Shown piece by piece: positions 11,879-24,000 of a stretch of DNA of 64,000 nt (its first letter is position 1; every line of letters begins with the position of its first letter). The stretch is taken from positions 8,486,886 through 8,550,885 of the forward strand of contig NC_088789.1 of the NCBI RefSeq assembly GCF_949628265.1, in the 5' to 3' direction. The stretch comes from Cloeon dipterum. Lineage: Eukaryota > Arthropoda > Insecta > Ephemeroptera > Baetidae. Under the pieces are notes generated by a model that was not told where the DNA came from, did no database searches, and saw nothing but the letters and a program-made list of their open reading frames with translations. Position numbers and translations under genes: made by a program.

Positions 11879-12291
11879 TGCGAGAAGTTTTGAAATAACC
11901 CCTGTGAAAGTAAGACTTTCTTAGACTCCTCGGTCGAGCAAAAATGGTAAATTGCAATATTCAATGCAACACGGTGCGTCGTCGGTAAAGTCTAGAATTT
12001 CTATTTTTAACAATGATTTTCGTGAAAAATTGACCACGTCAGAGGCAACAGCAAAAATAAAGCTGTTTGAGAATACAGCGGTGAAAGTTACTGCACTCGA
12101 AAATTGTGGAAGATTTTAAAATGTCTCTTCGGTCCACAATTTAGCATTTCAAATGTACTGTATAATATGCTATAAAACGCTGCTAAAAAGCTTCACAATT
12201 AATAAATCGAAATTAACTCACTTGAAAGGTTGGCGATACACGTTCGTCTCTCGTACAGTTAAACAGTGTGCAACCTGGACTTTGTACCGCA

Positions 12292-12299
12292 CTTTTATA
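12292..12299 (-). promoter_or_regulatory. TATA box candidate for BIR gene B
   Basis: The minus strand reads TATAAAAG here, with a pyrimidine/CA context about 30 bases downstream ('ttgcacactg', near 12270). It lies 5' of the noncoding leader implied by the acceptor at 11902-11903. Placement fits a TATA-type promoter, but the transcription start is not proven. Confidence 0.35.
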
Positions 12300-12754
12300 A
12301 GTTCACGCCCGCAGAAAGTCTATATTGGGCTAAAGTCTAGCTTTTGAGCTAAGCGCAGATCGCGGCCTTGATATTGCGTCGTAAAGCGCAGATGCTGGAC
12401 TTTGATGTTTTGCTAACTTTTACGCAGATGGCTGTAGTGTACGCCTAGACTTTTTTCATTAAAATTTCAGAATATTTTTTCTGTTTTAAAATTCAAAGCA
12501 GATAATAATTATGACTGCAGTTAATTTAATAATGATTAAACTACAGCAATTTTTGTATTTTATAGTAAAATTTAATATATGTAATAAAAATTTTATATAA
12601 AAAACTTTAACTTTTTACGCAGGATGATTTATTATGGTTTAATTATATCTGAATGATTAAAACCAGAATTTGAAACTTGTAAAAATTTATTAGTATAATA
12701 AGGCCTTTGTGCGGAAGATAATGCAGTTTTGTGTACAGTATTTTATTTGTATTT

Positions 12755-15700
12755 TTAATTGGCGTGAGCTGCAATTGAACCCGTTTCTTTTTTGCTATCT
12801 GGAAGCGCCGAGGAATTTTCGACAGCAGTCTTGGAGCTATTGGCGGCAACAAGCGCGTTAAGGGCTTGCTGGAGCGCAATTCTGTGACATTCTTCAGTGT
12901 CTAGGCGTCTAATCACGCCTGCCATTTGCGCTGACAGTCCCTTCACTTGATCTCTAAGAGCGTATACCGTGTCCACAAGACTTCTGGAGAGCAAAATCAT
13001 GAAGGCATAAATTGAATTAAATTTTAGAAACTAAATGATAAATGCATCAAATAAGAATTGAGTACTGTTTTTATTCTTTTTATGTATTAAATGAGTTTAA
13101 AATCATCTATAGAAAACAAATTGAAACAAATTTTTAGGTGCCACAAGGAAAGTGAACCATTATTGTGATTCAGCTACAATCTTCAAAGTTATATTATCAA
13201 TTTACATTTCACATACAAAATACTGAGGGGTTAGAAAAAATCTTACTTTTCTTGGACGTTGGTGTATCCGCCAGAATGCTCCTCGACAATGATTTTCTCT
13301 TCTTCGGCGATCAGCACCTGAGGTGAATCAATGAGGCCTGCACAGGGCGAGGATGCGATAACAATTTTGTGAGTTTGCAAGCATTATGGCTTTTCCATAA
13401 CACCAAACGAACCAATAACCACTAAGAATTCTAATTTTCTTTTACAATAAAACCCATTGAATTTCAATCAAAGTAGGACTTGCGCAAGCCCTTGCCAAAG
13501 CTCCCGCAGCACCAGGGTTGCATGGTGTGCCTGCGCGCAGTAGGGTAGGGTCTTAGGCAGGGTGCATCCTCATCTTCCTCCTGCTCAGAGTAAAAGTGGA
13601 CAGCGGCCGGCTCCTCAGACAGATACATGGTGCCTGCTCGGGGAAACGGCGGAAAGCAAAAAAATTGACATCAACGAGCAGCTTGCAGTGCAAACGCAAA
13701 CACTGATTCACATGAAAGCAACGCAACGTCACACACAAAGTTAGGGTCTATGGGTTGGCGACAACTGGAAATAAAATAACCTCGTTGAAGGTTTAGTTAA
13801 AACGAGCAAATCACATGTTGAGTGCAATTTAGAATGCACCTCTTTGGATTGGTGTTCAGTTTTAGTATTCTTAGTGGTTATTAGCTCAAAATATTAACAT
13901 TAGAAAAGAGGGCTCACTTGAGTTGAGGGTGTGTCTTGTTTTGGAACTCAAGCAGTAGGCCTCAATCACGCTGAGAATCTGTGCGTCCTCCTCATAACTT
14001 CGCTCTTCTAAGAATACAAATTAAATTTAGAATTTAGTTAATCTCAGGAGGAGGGAATGAATTACCCCTCTTTCGGGAGTTTCTCTGCTGGTCGATTGAC
14101 TGCGAGCCTAGGACGAGTCCCGCCCTGAGCGGGGGTTTTGGTCTTAGGCAGGATAGGCTCCAACCTTTTAGTCCTGCAGGATCTGTCCTGTGCGGTGGGG
14201 GCGACGGTTGCGTTTTCCCTTGAGGTGTCGATCCCACTGACACCGCTCGAGCAGCTGGAGCCATAACTGGTGCCTATGAAAATTATAAAGAAATGACACT
14301 CAGATAAACTAGGACGTAAATTTTATCAAGCTCGAACGAGTAACGTTGGTAGCCATTGGAAAATATCTACTGGCAAATTGCTTTCTCAAAAATGACGAAA
14401 TATTGTTCTCGTTTCCTTTGCAAAGGAGTTTCTATTCCATCGGGCCAAAATATACTCCCAGCCACAAATAGACTAGAAGCAAAAACGGGAGCAAAATTGT
14501 GGAGGCAAGACATAAGAGGCGGCGCATGCTTTGTTAGTGAATTTAGCAACACGCACGCTTCCTTGCCTTCGAGAGGGTCAGCCACCCTGAGCTTGGTCTT
14601 GAGCCACCAGTGGGCGTAGAGTGCGGACCTGTATACGCCTTGCTCGTGAACGATCCGAGGAGGATGCGCGTCAAAGTTGAGCATTTCAGTGAACGAGGTT
14701 GGCGACACAGCCAAGCCAGAGTCTGACGAGGAGTGCTGGCTGAGCCGACTGTCAAGCAAGTTGCTGTCCTTCTTGGCGTCCTCGACCTTGGAAACCAAGC
14801 TTGACACAAACATAGGCGGATCATCCGTACTGCAAAGGGCATGGCCCCGCTCCAGCTTCCTGGCGCGTACAACTGTGTTTTGTCGGCTATTGAAGAAGCC
14901 AAAGTCCTCACAGTTGGTCAGAACTTTGAAAGCGCCGCACGATTGTCCATCGTTGTCCTGTTGTGCCGACAGAGATCTTTCCGTGGACGGTCTCAGCGTC
15001 CTCAGCCACCTGGCCCTGCGCATCTGTCTGCCATCAAGGGCTAGCGTGGGCACTAGATCATCAATGGCTTGCTGGCTCTCATCGAAGGAAGTGGTAAGGT
15101 CCGGACAGCCAGTGGACAGCACGCTGGTCTCCCTGAACGCGGGCAGACTATAACAGCTGGCTGCCATGCTGGGCACGCTGCCGAACGCCTCAGAAGTAAA
15201 CTGCTGAAGACTGTGGCACTTTGCAGGTGATCCTTCGGAGAGGCACCTTTCACACAGTTTGGTTCTTCTGCTCATGGGCACTTCACCCTGGCCGCACCTC
15301 GAGCAGAAGCGCATCCACATTTCCGCTTGACTATCCTGGCTGTCCTGAGCTGACATCACGCCGTTTCCGGCGAAGAACAACACATCCTTTTGCTCATCCT
15401 GCTCGAAAGACGCCTCCAGACTGACGTCCATCTGGGACATGTGTTTGTGGCCATGGACGACCCACTGCAGCCTGCGGGTGTTGGACGCGGGGCGTTGCAG
15501 CTGGCTGAAATGAGCCGGTGTGTCACTTCGGTGTTTCCCGCAGGTTCCAGAGCGCTCTTCCAATTCAGCAACGGACATTAGAACTTTGGTCTCGAAACGG
15601 GATTGGAAAACTGCTTGTCTATGGCCGACTGTAGATTCCGTTCGCTGCACTCGCAACCTGGCGGGGGCATAGTAGGGGTTTCGTGGCTGGGAGTACTCAG

Positions 15701-17894
15701 GGTACAGGATCAATTTCAACAGGGAGCGCGAAATAGAGCCGCAAGCGACCAAATGGGCAAAAAACTGACTCAGGTACTGATACGGACTGTAGCCTACAAC
15801 ACTCACACTAATATTAGACAGGCTGACTGGGGAGGTGACGCGGTGGTGGGGAGAACTGGCCACTTGGTGCTGCAGCGAGCTGAAAAAAGGAACAAAATAT
15901 TTCAACAGCAATTTTATATTTATTTATGCATACTTGGTCTTCTCCTTGACGATCTGCGAAGGTACTGAGGAATGCTGTGGCAGCAGAGATGACTGCCGTT
16001 GGATCATATCCACCCATCGCTGCTGCTCCTCTTTAGACTGGCACACCGCCACAATAGGTTCGATCATTGGACCTGAAGAATGAATGGCTCGTAATATTAA
16101 AACATACTTGATATTTACGCTTGATTACTTGTGATCTCAAAGGCATTTTTGAAAACTTCTGTGTCTTCTAACTTCTTTATTTGAATTGCTGACAGCTGGA
16201 GCTTACCCTAAAATAAATATAGTAATACTAAGTGAATGGGATAATTTGTTTATGCTTAAGCCCTCTCCAGATTTTATGACGGTCAACTTAAAACCATAAT
16301 AGAAATAACCACATATCAAAATTTGCACCTTTCGCAAGCCTTTCTATTTTTGTCTCCTTGTCAGTCAGATATGAAGTTCAATAAATAATTGAAGGGCTGT
16401 GCAAAAAGCTTGCATTTATGCTGAGTAAAATATTGACATTTTTCCAATTTTAAATTAATATAAAAGTGTTTAAAATTTTTAATATATTATCAAATTGTCC
16501 AAGCTTATAAACATTAATATTACCTGGTATATAAATCCACTCATGCGTGAAGAAACCGCAAGGACAAGCAGAGTCCTGGGGAACAGCACAAGGTATCTGT
16601 CGCTGTGCGTGTGTCCGACAGCCACAGATCCCATGTGGATGATGTCACCGAGAGCTGACACGTCCTCCCCCTCCCAGTTTCTCACTGTTCCAGAGAGCAC
16701 CTCCAGCTGCAGCTGCTTCTGCCGTCTGATAGCACTGCAGCTCGCCTACCAAACGGACTTTGCTACCCCTAGTCCTCACAAACTATAAAAACACACTCAC
16801 AGCCATCTCCTTGTATACGTGCACCGCTCTTTGCGTGTCCCCTCGGTCAGGGTCAGTCTCAGATAGGTGCCGGAGAACCTCCTGCAGCAGGCCTTGGTAT
16901 TTGTCGAGCCTGCGAAAGGGCTTGCTAAGGCCAGCAGTCAGTACTAGCAGTCCTGGTGACTGGGCTCCTCTTGCCTCCATGAAATTATTCAGAATTTCCC
17001 TGTGAAAATTTGGAAAATTAAATATTAAGTTAAGGTTACCCTTAAAAATAAATTTATATTGGGGTTTCAGTTGAATTGGTTTTTTACTAATTAAAAACGA
17101 CTATAGACAAATTACACTTGCCTCTTTGTTTCCAAAAGAGCTACAGCGAAAGGATGGTTTGCACAATAAGTCTGCAAGCACTCAGATAGTCCAGGTGCTG
17201 TCGTAAGGAACAACTTTCCAACCCTAACTCCATCACCAGTTTCTCCTCCTTCTTCCATGCTGGCAAGCAACCTTGAGTACTTGGCCAAAACATCTTCAAT
17301 ATTGCCAATCAGCTTTACGTACTCATCAGAATTTAAGCTGCAACAGCAAGACGAGATTTCAATATATCACTTTATTACTTTAAACGAAAACTCACATGTC
17401 TGCAGACTTCATTGGTCTTAAGTAGGTGACAAAAAGCGTTCGAAGCTCATTAACGTGAACCCTCTCAGAGTCCAGTAGATCCTTGAGGACTACGCCTTTG
17501 TATAGTTTCTGCTGGGCAGCTAGGTCGATGGGCAGAGGTACAGAATTTGGAGAGTTTTGCCCTGACAATGGGCTGCTAGATAAAACTATGTATTGATATG
17601 TTAAATTGCTATTCCATTTCAAATTGTTTCCTTTCATTTTACCTGTGGTTGGCGAGGGTTTGTATTCTGTGACATAGTTGCTGGGAAACCAACCAGTTTT
17701 ACCATCAAGCGTGCCTTCCCACCAGCCTCCGTCTTCTCGCTGAGTGATTGATATAATTTGGCCTTTCTTGAAACACAACTTAACGCAGAAAATAATATCA
17801 ACCAAGAGAAAAATAATTTGGTTAAAATCACCTCATCATTATTTGTCCCCTTGAAAGTGTATATGGCCTGCACGTAACTGGAGGGTGACTCCAT
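12755..17894 (-). CDS. RtGEF: RtGEF (Pix/Cool, ARHGEF7 family) Rho-type GEF
   Basis: Guanine-nucleotide exchange factor for Rac/Cdc42 that docks with PAK and GIT at focal adhesions and synapses. Exons: 17894-17832, 17778-17396, 17337-17122, 16999-16801, 16745-16524, 16207-16129, 16072-15934, a long exon from 15879, 14273-14066, 14007-13918, 13337-13247, 12983-12755. SH3 covers about residues 8-66 (GGWWEGTLDGKTGWFPSNYV), DH about 97-278 ('SPGLLVLTAGLSKPF', RRLDKY) and PH about 300-410 ('RMSGFIYQ', KLEDTE). Then come the PAK-independent motif WSLSCLRP, the GIT-binding segment ('EEDAQILSVIEAYC') and the C-terminal coiled coil ('SLVDTVYALRDQVKGL'). Exons 17337-17122 and 16999-16801 close in frame only with a GC donor. 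The short linker between SH3 and DH reads through intron-like sequence without a stop. A poly(A) signal follows the stop (TTTATT at 12742-12747). Exon joining across the long exon is unresolved. Confidence 0.93.
13464..13633 (-). CDS. RtGEF: RtGEF alternative C-terminal exon
   Basis: The acceptor at 13634-13635 has the same phase as the coiled-coil exon at 13337, so the GIT-binding exon (donor at 13918) can splice to either. This exon reads 'STMYLSEEPAAVHFYSEQEE', continues acidic, then turns basic and cysteine-containing ('CCGSFGKGLRKSYFD') and stops at 13464-13466. Vertebrate beta-Pix has comparable isoforms that end early with a distinct acidic/serine tail in place of the coiled coil. Use of this exon would produce a form unable to oligomerise through the coiled coil. 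Confidence 0.6.
14367..15879 (-). CDS. RtGEF: RtGEF long internal (or alternative terminal) exon
   Basis: From the acceptor at 15880-15881, in frame with the PH-domain exons, about 500 codons stay open to a TAG at 14367. Vertebrate Pix has only a short linker here. The early part is hydrophobic ('QYLSQFFAHLVACGSISRSL'). Mid-way a C-x2-C ... C-x2-C pattern (CSRC, then LCERC) resembles a zinc ribbon. The rest is Ser/Asp-rich and looks disordered. I could not find a clear phase-0 donor to reach the next exon (14273), so the exon may end inside this ORF or be a long alternative 3' end. Confidence 0.55.
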
Positions 17895-18044
17895 GCCTAT
17901 CCTGAAAATAGAACAAGCATCTTACGTGCACATTCGCGAAAACAAAACAATAGTTTAAGTGCCATAGACAGTAACTATAATATAACTTGTAATTTTATCC
18001 TACTAAAAGTAAATTTTTGTTATTAAGTTGTTTAAAATATCAAC

Positions 18045-18235
18045 CCTCCCTGAGGTGGACAACATAGTGTTCAATGCAGGAGAGACAGTCTATAAATTTG
18101 ACTCCCTCAACAAAATCAACATCCTCTCTTAGCATATCCTTGAGCCAAAACGGACGCTGCCAAAAATAGCCTATTCAGCACACACATAAGAAAAAATAAC
18201 ATGGTGTAAACCTCCCTTTGATACAACGAAACAAA
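18045..18235 (-). CDS. Possible small gene, last two exons (unidentified)
   Basis: On the minus strand a segment after a TTATTTCAG acceptor (near 18250, ENSSFVSLYQRE) can splice in phase 0 to 18157-18045. The second segment reads RPFWLKDMLREDVDF, then 'GVKFIDCLSCIEHYVVHL', and stops. It sits between the HPF1 3' end and RtGEF. A candidate first exon at about 18340-18303 begins MMSPRQQFKHKE, but its phase does not connect, so the start is unknown. The composition is protein-like and I do not recognise a family. It could be an upstream noncoding exon of RtGEF instead. Confidence 0.3.
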
Positions 18236-18731
18236 TGAGGAATTTTCACCTGAAATAAGTCTTCGTCCAAATATGTGGATCAAAATTAATCTGTTTTTTA
18301 CATCTCCTTGTGCTTAAATTGTTGACGCGGGCTCATCATCCTAGAAATGCATCTGGGGCGAACTTGTTGTTCTGACTGTGAGTAGGTAGGAAAGAACTCT
18401 CTTCTCTGACAAGGGGGGCGCGGCACCAAAGCAGAAAAGATCTCAGCGCTCAGGGGTACCACACAATGCACATAACTTGTTGGCGCACAGAATATTACTA
18501 ATTTGTTTTACTTGAATAATGGTTGATACAGACAATTTTTTTTTTGAAAATTTTATATATTGCCTAGCACTTGCCAAGTTAATTTACTAAGAGTGATGTT
18601 ATATCAGCGAGATATTCAATATAAATATGAAATGTTATCATTTATTTAAACCATGGCAAAAAACAATGTGAAAAACAAGCATGAAGACCGACTCAAAAAT
18701 TTTCACCTCCATGTGATGACAATACAAATTT

Positions 18732-20151
18732 TCAAACAATACTGAGAGCACTCCCTTTCTTTCTGCCACTTTTGATGTGCGCCTGTAGATATATTGATTA
18801 TTGTTAATTAAAATTTGTAATGGCAATTATTTAATTTTACTTTTAAAATTTCGGCGTACTGGGGTCTGCCAAGCAGTTGGTAGGTGGCCACAAGCACACC
18901 CATGATTTGGGGATGAAACAACTCATTTCCATGGCAGAACATGTTGATGCCTAGCTCAAGTGGCCCACCAAAGTCACACTCATCATTGGCAATGTTGGCG
19001 TATGTTATCAAAGAGTCCAGGGCCTCCATCTCCTTGTTCCTTCGCTCCTCCGTTTCAGCTCCACACACCTTGTCCAAGAGCTTTTTCAAATTGGCTGCAA
19101 AGAAAATTTTTGAGGGTTCGACATTTTATTTTTTCTATCTCAATCTTAATACTTTCAGTCTCCATTTTGCGGTAGCCCACTTTTGTTTTTTTATCACACT
19201 TGACTACTAAGCCTCCCTTGTGAAATGCTGGACACACAATTTTACGTTTTCTGGCAAAGAACTCAGACTTGTCATGCATGTTAATTTTCTCTTCCTTAGC
19301 CTTCTTTTGCAGTGCCGTCTGCAACCTCATAATCTTCACTTTTGAAAATGGATCAGCAGATTTCAAAGAGGAAGCAACCAAAAAGCTGAAAGGAAAGTCA
19401 CACTATTTTACTTTAGAGCACCAAAGAGAACATTTCAATTGGCGTCTTACAACTTTAATAATTTTGAGGAAATAATTTTGTTTTAATAAATATCACACTA
19501 TATACTTACTCAACTGTGGCAAAAAGACTGAGCCCTGCGTCCTTTAAGATGCAATCTTCAGCTGCAGCATTTGAGACAACATATGAAGGCATTTCATTAG
19601 GGTCATCTCGGTAGTAGCCCCAATGCAACTGCTTCTGGTCGTCACCACGAAGCAGAGTCTGTACTTCTGGAGGGTCATAGAAATACCGCCAGTGTGTCAG
19701 GGTGTAAGGTACCTGGTGCTCATTTTCTTTCAGGACCCCAGCCAACACTTCAAATGGTCCAACTAGAGAAAATTTGCAGTCTTTGAAAGCCTCTGAAATA
19801 CCATCATTTATTATAATCATACATTTTGACAATTTTAAAAAAGGTACCCAAAGGCTTCTTGGGATTTATAGTCAGGCACACATCCCAAAAGGCATAAAAC
19901 TCGTCTGGCATTTCGACAAGAAACATGTTCTTGATGATTCTCTTTGCGTCCTCCTTGCCAACAAATTCCAACTCCGAATCCTTCTTCTCAGATTCCTCAA
20001 CTTTCTGCTTCTTTGTTGGAGGAGAGCATGTTGCAGCGTCTGTTTCAAGTTCCGGACAGCTGCTGCTTTCAACATCAACCGCTTCGTTTCTTCCTGGGGA
20101 CGTTCTTATCTCTGGTGACTTCTGAAAGTCCGAATTGAAATTCATTTTCAT
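18732..20151 (-). CDS. HPF1: Histone PARylation factor 1
   Basis: HPF1 binds PARP1/2 at DNA breaks in the nucleus and completes the active site, switching ADP-ribosylation to serine. Five exons, 20151-19848, 19792-19510, 19385-19153, 19094-18841 and 18782-18732, close in frame to 374 residues. Family landmarks are 'FSLVGPFEVLAG', 'HWRYFYDPPEVQTLLRGDD', 'GYYRDDPNEMPSYV' and 'ANIANDECDFGGPLELGI'. The DE pair at about residues 311-312 corresponds to human D283/E284, the catalytic glutamate pair. The N-terminal 60 residues are low-complexity with a basic PPTKKQKVEE likely to act as a nuclear localisation signal. A poly(A) signal lies at 18646-18641. The gene is divergent from CCT2, whose start codon is 890 bases away. 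Confidence 0.93.
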
Positions 20152-21038
20152 GTAATACTATGCTATTTTCTGACTCTGTCAAGGCAGGGTTATAGGAAAT
20201 AGGGGATAAATATTATTAAGCTATTGTAGTCACTACTCCTCATCTTGTAGTGTTTGTATGGAAAAGTTACATTTTCCGCTGTATTACACATCTTGCCAGT
20301 TCTTATGAGAATCCTTATTACATATAAAATTTGGGTGGCGAAAACTGCATAAGTACATAGTAGCGGAAAGTGTAAATTTACCATGATGTATGTTTATGTA
20401 GATATGTACTAGCCTTTTTCTCATGTTTGAATTTTTTGTGATGGGCCTCGTTTTTCTGGTAACATAATGGACCGTATTTACAAGGAACTCGATCGTCTGA
20501 CGCATCCATTCTTTCCATTTTAAAAGAAGACGAGGAGCCTGTGCGGCTGACGACGACTTTTTCGGCTTAGGTCAGCTTAGGTACTAGATGATACTCTTGT
20601 TGTTTAATGTTTACTTCTTGAAACTTGGACGTGGAAGGAGAATCAAGGAGAGAATGGAGGTGTGTTGCCGCCAGATTTCAGGGGTATGGGAGTGTATGGG
20701 AGTTTCGAATGGTATGTACGGAAAAGAAATAACTATCACAACAAAAAAGATAATCTTTTTACTTGATAAATTCAATAAAACTTTTCGGGTAACATTTTAA
20801 TGACAAAATCTCTTGAAAATTGAAATCGAACTTTTCATATATACCTAAATGAAAGATGGAAGTATGGGTGATTTAAATCAATATTTTTTACTCCTCTTGC
20901 TTTGCCCATGTTACGCTGCTGCCACCTATTGTCAGTACTCGATCATTTACAATTATTTCCGTGAACAGAAGCGTGGTGTTTATTTCAGCGATATTTTGTG
21001 ATTTTTAAGCACATTTCGCATAACATCAATCAGACATT
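20152..21038. promoter_or_regulatory. Shared upstream region of HPF1 and CCT2
   Basis: HPF1 (minus) and CCT2 (plus) are head to head across this interval. It must hold both promoters. I see no TATA box. A short G+C-richer block lies at 20525-20580. The CCT2 leader exon ends at 21041. Nothing else is supported here. Confidence 0.45.
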
Positions 21039-24000
21039 ATGGTAAGAAGTGAAAATAATATGTTGGTTTTGTTAATCATGGTAGTTTTAGTCGAATTTAG
21101 TGGAAATCCCGTATATTGTGCCCATCGCCAAGCGGTGTGTGGGCGAGACTGATGCACATGTCACGGTTCTGGATTGTTCGCCGATTATTAGACCATTTTT
21201 GCTTTTAATTCAACTAAAGTTGGTTATTTTAAGGCTCCTGCATGTGTATTTTGATTTAAAGTTTGCAGGAGCTATCATGTTTGTCATTTATTCTAGGAAT
21301 TCATAAGTTTGTTAATTGATATTATGACATGCTTGACCGGCTAGGAGTATGGTGGCATTTCGAAAAAAAAGTAACGCCCTATTATCCATTTGCATTAGCT
21401 GCATTATGAACATAAAATAGGAATTTAACTTTTTTTCAAAGACTAAAATAAAACAATAGACTTGTCAAAAATATATTTCGAAGGAATATTTTTAATACAT
21501 CATATGACATATTATTATAAAACATAAATACATACATATATACTTATTTGTATTTATACAAGGAGGCTCAAAAACATTACTTATTTTTTTGTTGATTTTA
21601 AAATTAGTTAAATTTTGCTTCTGTTGCCACATGCATGACATTGTGTAATAATTGAAGGTCATCTCTTTATTTTATTTTTCACGTTTCATTAGTACATTTT
21701 CAACCAGTAAATTGGATGCCATTGTGTAAGATTTAATTTTCAATTTCAGGTTTCCCTAAACCCTGTAAGAATTTTGAGGAATGAAGCCGAGGAGGAGCGT
21801 GCCGAGACAGCACGTCTGTCAAGTTTTGTGGGTGCGATTGCTGTCGGCGACCTGGTGAAAAGCACCCTGGGTCCCAAAGGCATGGACAAAATTCTAGTGG
21901 CCCACGGGCGCAGTGCCGGACAGGTGGAAATCACCAATGATGGCGCTACAATCCTCAAGGCGATCGGGGTGGACAACCCTGCAGCTAAAATTCTCGTCGA
22001 CATGTCCAGAGTGCAGGATGACGAGGTTGGTGACGGTACCACTTCTGTCACTGTTCTTGGTAAGCAGTTAACTTCCTGCTTTTCTAAAAATGCTAGATTA
22101 TAAACGTGCTTGAAAACTGCAGCTGCTGAGCTTTTGAGAGAAGCTGAGAAACTGATTGAGCAGAAAATCCATCCTCAGATCATAATCGCTGGGTGGCGGA
22201 GAGCCACTCAGATTGCGCTAGCCTCATTGGAGAAAGCGTCCGTGGACAACAGGTGATCATCCTTGACATGTCTAAAAGCTTCAATCAAATTAACCTTAAA
22301 ATATTAGTGGAGATCCAGAAAAGTTCCACGAAGATCTGTTGAACATCGCCAGGACCACCCTGAGCTCAAAGATCTTGTCCCAGAATAAGGAGTATTTTGC
22401 GAATCTGGCCGTTGAAGCCGTTGTGCGACTGAAGGGCTCAGGTGACCTGAGTGCTATTCAGGTGATCAAGAAGCTGGGTGGCTGCATGGAAGACTCATTC
22501 CTTGACGACGGCTTCCTGCTGGACAAGAAGCCTGGTCTGCACCAGCCCAAGCGCATTGAGAAGGCCCGCATTCTTATTGCTAACACGCCAATGGACACCG
22601 ATAAAATTAAGGTATCAACATCAACAGTCTGGTAGATATGATTCAGGAACATAAACAGCTTAAACAGATCTGTGTTATTTTAATTTGTAATCAAATCTAT
22701 GTTATTTAAAGAAATGCTTGAAAAGGAAGAATTTTAATCAAGTGAAAACTTATCGATGACGATGTTAAACAAAAACCAAGTTAAAAATATTTGGAATACC
22801 ATTTAACTTTAGCTCCTATGTTCAGTAAGAAATGAAGCGTAATATCTTATTTGATATAATTTAGTTTTCTAAGTTGGATCAATAAGTATTAATTATATTA
22901 TGTTTCAGGTATTTGGATCTCGTGTCCGTGTAGATGCCGTTTCCAAAATCGCCGAGCTGGAGTTGGCTGAAAAAGAAAAGATGAAAGACAAAGTCAACAA
23001 AATCGTGAACCACAACATCAATGTGTTTATTAACAGGTAGCAAGCACAGCTCCTGTCCTGATATCCATAACTAACTTTGAACTCTGCAGACAACTGATCT
23101 ACAACTACCCTGAGCAGCTGTTTGCCGACGCAGGTGTGATGGCCATCGAACATGCTGATTTTGCTGGCATCGAGCGATTGGCTTTGGTCACAGGTGGTGA
23201 AATCGTTTCCACCTTTGATCATCCTGAGATGGTCAAATTGGGACATTGCGATCTTGTGGAAGAAGTAATGATTGGAGAAGACACCCTGCTGCGCTTCGGA
23301 GGCGTACCTCTTGGTGAGGCGTGCACTGTCGTCATCAGGGGTGCCACTCAGCAGATTCTTGATGAAGCCGAGCGATCTCTGCATGATGCCCTCTGCGTCC
23401 TTGCCGCTACGGTCAGGGAGACCAGAACTGTTTATGGCGGTGGTAAGTACTTTGCCATTAAACATATTTACATTTATAAATGTGATAGATAGTGATTTAT
23501 TGCAAAATATGTTTTGGTTACGCGAGACAGTCCAAACAGCTATTAAGCGCATTTTCTTCCAAATAACTAACAGTTTCCCTTGTTTTTTTCTCGAAAGCAA
23601 TTTGATTGCAATTGTTTTGAGTATCTATTTCTTAATTTTTTTCCAGCTCTGAATTGTTGAATCATGAACGGGGTTTTACATAAGTTCACTGTAGACTACA
23701 AATTTTATTGATAGAAATACTGTTAAATTCTCAAATGGGTTCATAAAACAGTTGATAAGCTCAAAATTGGTATGCCACAACAACTACTTAAATAGTAATA
23801 CGATGGATGGCTAAAATCCCCCAGTAATTTTCTGTGTTGCTTTGTGGGTTGAAATATTTGCCAAGTTGGTATATAAAACAATCTTGTTTATTTAGTCTAA
23901 AATACTATCACTTTTTGTTACACAGGTTGCAGCGAAATGCTCATGGCCAACGTGATCAACGATGAGGCAGCACGCACTCCAGGCAAGGAAGCCGTGGCAA

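Noticed and set aside
14543-14911. ORFs antisense or frame-shifted to the RtGEF long exon
   Set aside because: Several ORFs over 100 codons overlap this G+C-richer exon on both strands; only one frame continues from the PH-domain exons.
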